A DNA stretch of 43,104 nt from Bdellovibrio sp. (GTDB lineage Bacteria > Bdellovibrionota > Bdellovibrionia > Bdellovibrionales > Bdellovibrionaceae). Below, one piece after another: positions 39,024 to 43,104 of the stretch (position 1 is its first letter; the number at the start of each line of letters is the position of its first letter). The stretch is taken from NCBI GenBank assembly GCA_014378765.1, contig JACMNA010000034.1:1-43104 (forward strand), given 5' to 3'. A program made the translations under genes and the position numbers. The notes beneath the pieces are model-generated. The model made no database searches, was not told the DNA's origin, and was given only the letters and a program-made list of their open reading frames with translations.

Positions 39024-39626
39024 TTAAATTTCTGGCATGGGTTGCGGAGCTAACGCTCGGGGCGTAGCGGGCTCGCGTTTAGTTTCACTGGGGGCAATGG
39101 GAGCAACTGGAGTTTTTACATCTTCAGTGATTTCAATCTGTACCGAGGCGGTCTGAGTTACTTCAGTGGGTTTCACGTCTGGCGATATGGGTTCGATGGC
39201 CGTTACTTTTCGTTTAACGGGCTTAGCGTTGTCGGTAAAAGCACCGGTTAAATCAATGCGGTCGCCACTCATCATGCCGATTTGTTCAAGCATCGGAAAA
39301 TCATCACGACTTTGCAATTTATATTCGCGACCAACGGCCACTTTGCCTTCAACGTGAATAATTCGTAATTGACCAACCACCGTTTCAAAATCTCCTACCG
39401 ATTTAGTAGATTGATCTTTAACAAAGATTTTTCGCTTCACTAATACAACAAGATTTTTTTTCAACCCGGCGCCCTCGCCCGCGTTTAAATAGAAATCTTT
39501 ATAGATAAGGTCTTCATCCGACAGAGTGATGTTGCGCCGAACATCTACAATCGAAATTTCTTCGGCCGTGGCGCAGATTTGAACGATCAATAATATAAAG
39601 AATATAAATAATGCATTCGTTTTCAT
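39024..39626 (-). CDS. Exported protein with Pro-rich tail
   Basis: A 200-residue protein with a signal peptide ending near residue 20 (CATA). Residues about 22-125 form a small beta-rich domain (YLNAGEGAGLKKNLVVLVKRKIFV, VVGQLRIIHVEGKVAVGREY). Its strand pattern G-x-x-x-GLKKx-x-x-V is like the C-terminal FlgT / SH3-like fold. The last about 70 residues are Pro/Thr/Glu-rich and disordered. The family is not firmly recognised. It lies between rluB-like and prmA genes in a same-strand string. Confidence 0.65.
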   Translation of the reverse strand: MKTNALFIFFILLIVQICATAEEISIVDVRRNITLSDEDLIYKDFYLNAGEGAGLKKNLVVLVKRKIFVKDQSTKSVGDFETVVGQLRIIHVEGKVAVGREYKLQSRDDFPMLEQIGMMSGDRIDLTGAFTDNAKPVKRKVTAIEPISPDVKPTEVTQTASVQIEITEDVKTPVAPIAPSETKREPATPRALAPQPMPEI

Positions 39627-39674
39627 GCTAATCAGATCGGCTTATTATGAGATTTCAATAAGCCTAGGTTTTAA

Positions 39675-40529
39675 CTATTCGTTCAATTTTTTATTTAATT
39701 TTTTGCGTGAGACTTCGTCGACTGGCTTTTTTGTCGACTTTGGTCGGTAATCTCGCTTACCAATCGCTTCGTCTGGCAGGTCTGGTATGAAGACCCGATC
39801 GGCGGCGGCTTCATTTAAGAAAACCATTTCGCCGCGCTCTAACTGGCCAATCCGTAATTTGCCAATCGCTACGCGGTGGAGTTTAATGACGTCAAAACCA
39901 ATCTTTTTAAACATCTCGCGCACTTGGTGATTTTTACCTTCGGTGATAATGATTTTATACCAATCATTTTTATCAGAGGTTTTTTGCGTTTTGGTCTTAG
40001 CCATTTTTAATTTTTCAACGTGCTTAGCTTTAACTCGTCCGCCCGGAATTGAAACGCCGGTTAAAAGTTTTTTTATTTGGTAGGGTTGCGGCTGACCTTC
40101 AAGTTTCACGTGATAAGTCTTAGTAACTTCTTTTTTTGGGTGCATTACTTTTTGCGCGTAATCACCGTCATTAGTTAAAATTAATAAGCCTTCACTGTCC
40201 CAATCAAGGCGACCGATCGGGTAGACCCGTCCGGGAATTTCTCCCATAAAATCGGCCACCGTCATGCGGCCTAATGGATCATTCATCGAGGTGATCACGT
40301 TTTTAGGTTTGTTAAACATGATGTAAATGTTTTCCATTTTTGTTTTCAATGGCTTACCGTCGACGCTAATTTTATCGATATTTGGATTTACTTTAATTCC
40401 AAGCTCGTAAACTTTTTTTCCGTTGACGACAACTTGGCCTTCTTCAATTAATTTATCGGCACCACGGCGTGAAGCGATCCCACGTTCGGCTAATAGCTTG
40501 TTCAAGCGAACAAGTTTTGGGGTTATCAT
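39675..40529 (-). CDS. rluB: 23S rRNA pseudouridine synthase, RluB/RsuA family
   Basis: Converts a uridine of 23S rRNA (U2605 in RluB) to pseudouridine. The protein has 284 residues. An N-terminal S4 RNA-binding domain (VRLNKLLAERGIASRRGADKLI) is followed by the catalytic domain with VYPIGRLDWDSEGLLILTNDG (catalytic Asp of GRLD) and TEGKNHQVREMFKKIG, plus a basic tail. RsuA, RluB, RluE and RluF share these motifs; the S4 domain and the length favour RluB or RsuA. The ATG overlaps the dsbD stop (ATGA). Confidence 0.88.
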   Translation of the reverse strand: MITPKLVRLNKLLAERGIASRRGADKLIEEGQVVVNGKKVYELGIKVNPNIDKISVDGKPLKTKMENIYIMFNKPKNVITSMNDPLGRMTVADFMGEIPGRVYPIGRLDWDSEGLLILTNDGDYAQKVMHPKKEVTKTYHVKLEGQPQPYQIKKLLTGVSIPGGRVKAKHVEKLKMAKTKTQKTSDKNDWYKIIITEGKNHQVREMFKKIGFDVIKLHRVAIGKLRIGQLERGEMVFLNEAAADRVFIPDLPDEAIGKRDYRPKSTKKPVDEVSRKKLNKKLNE

Positions 40530-42304
40530 TTCAGGGCCTCCTGCATTTTAGGCTTGAGTTCATTCCACTCTAGAAATTGAGTGAAAGTCAGATTTTTTAT
40601 TGGAGAACCCGTTTTATTGATAAACTGCACGGTTGGCAAGCCTTGCACCTGGTATTTTTTCAGAATCGTCTGAATCTCGGGCGTATCTTCGGTGGCATCT
40701 AGCTTAATCAATTTGAAGTTTTCCGAGAGTTCTAAAAATTCAGGGTTTGAGTATGTTTTCTCTTCCAGCTCGTGGCAAGCTCCACACCAATCAGCGTAAA
40801 AATCTAAAAGCACGGGCTTCTGTTCAGAGACGGCACTCTGTAGCGCAGTATCTGAATAAGGTATCCAAACCACTTGTTGCTGACCTGATCGATTTGAGGC
40901 GCCCTCGACACCAACTTGCTGAAATGCAGGAGATAAGTACTGAGGTCTAACAAAACTAAGCAATAAAACCGTCGTCGAAAAAATAAAAAGCGTTAGCATT
41001 AAGCTTTGCTTTAAATAATTTTTACTACCAAAGTTAAACGCTCCCTTCCATATTGAAAGCGCCACAAAACTAGCGGCGATAAGAGCAATCCACCAACGAT
41101 GCGATATTAAAAATTGGCTGTAGTAAAGGGCTGCGAACCACATGCCGGCACCCAAAATAAATTTAACCAAATTCATCCACGCGCCTGACTTAGGTAAAAG
41201 ATGCAAAGCGTGACTGAATAGCCCGATGACAATAAAAATCATTCCTAGGCCCATGGCGAAAGTAAATAATAAGCCGAAGCCTAAAAAAACATTGCGAGTG
41301 GTAGATACAAAACTAAGTATGGAAACTAAGACGGGCCCCACGCACGGGCTAGCGACAACCCCCGCCACAAGTCCCATCACGAATGCGCCACCTAAACCAT
41401 GACTTTTTCCAGAGCCAAAGCGATTTCTAATAAAAGCAGGTACTTGAATTTCAAAGGCGCCCCACATGCTAAACGCCATTAAGATAAAAAGTAAGCATAA
41501 AGCGAAAACGACAAATTTATTTGTTAATGCCGATCCAAAAAGACTTCCGGTCAATGCTGCCGCAACGCCTAACAAAGAATACGTTATCGCAATTCCAAAA
41601 ACATAAGCCACCGCACGTGAAAAATTATGAAAACGATTTCCGTGGTTAGCATGATAGCCCAATATTGAAATGGTAATGGGCAGCATCGGAAAAATACAAG
41701 GGGTAAAGCTGGTTAAAACCCCGGCGAAGAAAACCAATAAGAAAGCTAAGAAAATATTACTTTCTAAAGAGTATTTTAAGTTGTCGAAAAAAGAAAAGCT
41801 GAATAGCGACTTTTCATTTGTTTCAACTGGCGCCGCCGCATTGAATTGAGTACGCACTCCAACCGGAACTTCCACCAAAATATTCTTTGGTAAATAACAA
41901 ACGCTTTCGCTGCAAATTTGGTGTCGCAAGTTAAAAGTAACTTTGCTAAGGCCAGCCGGTATTTGTTCCGAGCCTTCGACAACGATTGTTATATTACCAA
42001 CGCTGGTAAACCCTTTGCGAACTTTCTTAGTGAACTTATCGAAGAACTCAATTTCGGGTTTCACTTGAATTTGACTAGCTTTAAAACCTGCTGGTTCTAG
42101 ATCGATAACTTTAAACTGATCTGTATAGGCATGAAAATGAGGAGGTAGTGCAACCTGCAAATGCACTTCATGAATTTGGCTGGGCTCCCAATTTGTTATC
42201 GAACTAACTGATTGAATTTGTATAGTTTGCAGCGGCGCCTGATTATTTTGGGCCCAAGCAGCGGGTGTCGCTAACATGAAAAGTATAACTAGAAATGAAC
42301 TCAT
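40526..42304 (-). CDS. dsbD: Thiol:disulfide interchange protein DsbD
   Basis: DsbD carries electrons from cytoplasmic thioredoxin across the inner membrane to periplasmic reductases. The protein has 592 residues from the chosen start. A signal peptide is followed by the alpha domain (about 25-165) with cysteines in HQICSESVCYLPK. The membrane domain has eight helices and the paired cysteines in TSFTPCIFPMLP and VASPCVGPVLVS. The C-terminal thioredoxin-like gamma domain has the CGAC active site (ADWCGACHELEE). I start at the ATG at 42304 (MSSFLVI), as a TTG 15 bases earlier has no ribosome site. All six redox cysteines are present. Confidence 0.95.
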   Translation of the reverse strand: MSSFLVILFMLATPAAWAQNNQAPLQTIQIQSVSSITNWEPSQIHEVHLQVALPPHFHAYTDQFKVIDLEPAGFKASQIQVKPEIEFFDKFTKKVRKGFTSVGNITIVVEGSEQIPAGLSKVTFNLRHQICSESVCYLPKNILVEVPVGVRTQFNAAAPVETNEKSLFSFSFFDNLKYSLESNIFLAFLLVFFAGVLTSFTPCIFPMLPITISILGYHANHGNRFHNFSRAVAYVFGIAITYSLLGVAAALTGSLFGSALTNKFVVFALCLLFILMAFSMWGAFEIQVPAFIRNRFGSGKSHGLGGAFVMGLVAGVVASPCVGPVLVSILSFVSTTRNVFLGFGLLFTFAMGLGMIFIVIGLFSHALHLLPKSGAWMNLVKFILGAGMWFAALYYSQFLISHRWWIALIAASFVALSIWKGAFNFGSKNYLKQSLMLTLFIFSTTVLLLSFVRPQYLSPAFQQVGVEGASNRSGQQQVVWIPYSDTALQSAVSEQKPVLLDFYADWCGACHELEEKTYSNPEFLELSENFKLIKLDATEDTPEIQTILKKYQVQGLPTVQFINKTGSPIKNLTFTQFLEWNELKPKMQEALK

Positions 42305-42376
42305 ACATAAGCCTACCAATATTATCTTAAGCGGGCAAAGAAAGTTCAGGCCAGTAGGACTAAAACTGTGCCATTT

Positions 42377-43104
42377 TTAGACTGATTCGAGCAACTTACG
42401 TTTAAGGATTTTACCTGAATCGCCTTTAGGCAGTTCTTTCAACATGGTAAAGTATTTTGGATTTTTAAATTTAGCTAAGTTTTCGGCGCAATGGGCACGG
42501 ATAGCTGTTTCATCAAACGAATTATTTTTAGTAACGATGTAGGCGTGACCGACTTCACCCCATTGTTCGTCTTTAACGCCAATCACGGCCGCCTCTTGAA
42601 CCCAGTCGAGTTGTTGTAAAACTTGTTCGATCTCGGCAGGATAAACATTTTCGCCGCCTGATTTGTACATATCTTTTTTACGGCCAACGACATAAAAATA
42701 ATTTTCATCATCGAAATAAACTAAATCACCGGTTTTTAACCAGCCTTCATGAAAGGTTTCGGCCGTGGCTAGTGGGTTTTTCCAGTAGCCCGTCATGGCC
42801 ATTGGACCCTTTAGCCAAAGCTCGCCAATTTCATTTGGGCCCATTGCTTTTTGTTTTTCATCAGTGACTCGCACATCAACGTAAAAATTTGGAAAGCCAA
42901 TTGAACCCATCTTACGAATTGAGTCACTTTCGTTCAGTGAAAAAACATTAGGGCCAAACTCTGTCAGGCCATATCCTTGGCGAATAGGAATATTCTTTTT
43001 CTGCCAAGTTTGAATATGTTCGATGGGCATCGGTTCGCCCCCAACAATTGCATAACGCAGACAAGTTAAATCAGTCTCGTTGAAATGCGGCGACCGGGCC
43101 ATCA
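42377..43104 (-). CDS. Acyl-CoA synthetase (AMP-forming), C-terminal part
   Basis: The coding frame runs on past the right edge, so the N-terminal half is missing. The visible 240 residues are the end of an ANL-superfamily ligase that adenylates a carboxylic acid and transfers it to coenzyme A. Motifs: YAIVGGEPMP, the adenylate motif RQGYGLTEFGPN, GELWLKGP, the ATP-ribose motif LKTGDLVYFD, the hinge VGRKKDMYKSGGENVYPAEIE and the catalytic lysine region LPKGDSGKILKRKL. The short- or long-chain preference cannot be told. It lies about 70 bases upstream of dsbD in the same direction. Confidence 0.92.
   Translation of the reverse strand, partial: MARSPHFNETDLTCLRYAIVGGEPMPIEHIQTWQKKNIPIRQGYGLTEFGPNVFSLNESDSIRKMGSIGFPNFYVDVRVTDEKQKAMGPNEIGELWLKGPMAMTGYWKNPLATAETFHEGWLKTGDLVYFDDENYFYVVGRKKDMYKSGGENVYPAEIEQVLQQLDWVQEAAVIGVKDEQWGEVGHAYIVTKNNSFDETAIRAHCAENLAKFKNPKYFTMLKELPKGDSGKILKRKLLESV

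Overview
The window is an AT-leaning chromosomal segment from a motile, monoflagellate-type predatory or related deltaproteobacterial lineage. The best fit is Bdellovibrionota (Bdellovibrio / Pseudobdellovibrio-like). This is inferred from the tandem flagellin genes followed by fliD-fliS, the many secreted proteins and lipoproteins of unknown family, the pal / DUF4398 / cpoB-like / tsaD / rsmA / smpB gene string and the gene style. I could not run a search to confirm it. I see no rRNA, tRNA, CRISPR array, insertion sequence or phage module.

Region 1 (1-8034) is a flagellar filament locus. It holds the 3' end of one flagellin, two complete flagellins, a FlaG-like protein, the filament cap fliD, the chaperone fliS and a FlgN-like small protein. 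Sigma-28-type promoters (TAAA-like -35, GCCGATAA-like -10) precede the second and third flagellins and the FlaG-like gene, and strong hairpin terminators follow the flagellins. A response regulator / sensor kinase pair (324-1910) sits between the first flagellin and a second copy of that flagellin's 3' end, which still carries the terminator. This suggests an insertion or a decayed flagellin copy.

Region 2 (8134-13571) starts with a sigma-54-like promoter and a 12-bp hairpin before a TPR protein. It continues with a tight string: PAS sensor kinase, receiver-only regulator, rsmD, coaD and an aspartate-type aminotransferase.

Region 3 (13601-21631) is mostly cell-envelope genes of unknown role: a membrane-anchored coiled-coil protein, a VWA lipoprotein with four Ig-like repeats, a secreted protein, a 50-residue lipoprotein missed by ordinary ORF length limits, and a large zinc-protease / beta-propeller / probable outer-membrane-barrel protein.

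Region 4 (21662-25645) is a compact operon from pal through a DUF4398 lipoprotein, a CpoB/YbgF-like protein, tsaD, rsmA and smpB. Region 5 (25590-34657) contains a membrane protein overlapping smpB, a lipoprotein with a striking 11-residue aromatic periodicity, a TauE/SafE plus DUF1634 transporter pair, a PilZ / RlmM-like / small-protein operon, a large secreted protein, an orphan Wzz-type protein and a YkgJ-type cysteine protein. Region 6 (34822-43104) has one membrane-anchored protein on the plus strand. A long minus-strand gene string follows: acyl-CoA ligase (cut by the window edge), dsbD, rluB-like, exported protein, prmA, rsmE, RDD protein and heptose-1-phosphate adenylyltransferase.

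The common themes are motility (filament, cap, chaperones, a PilZ effector), envelope maintenance (Pal, lipoproteins, Wzz, DsbD, heptose) and ribosome modification (RsmD, RsmA, RsmE, PrmA, RluB-like, RlmM-like, SmpB, TsaD).
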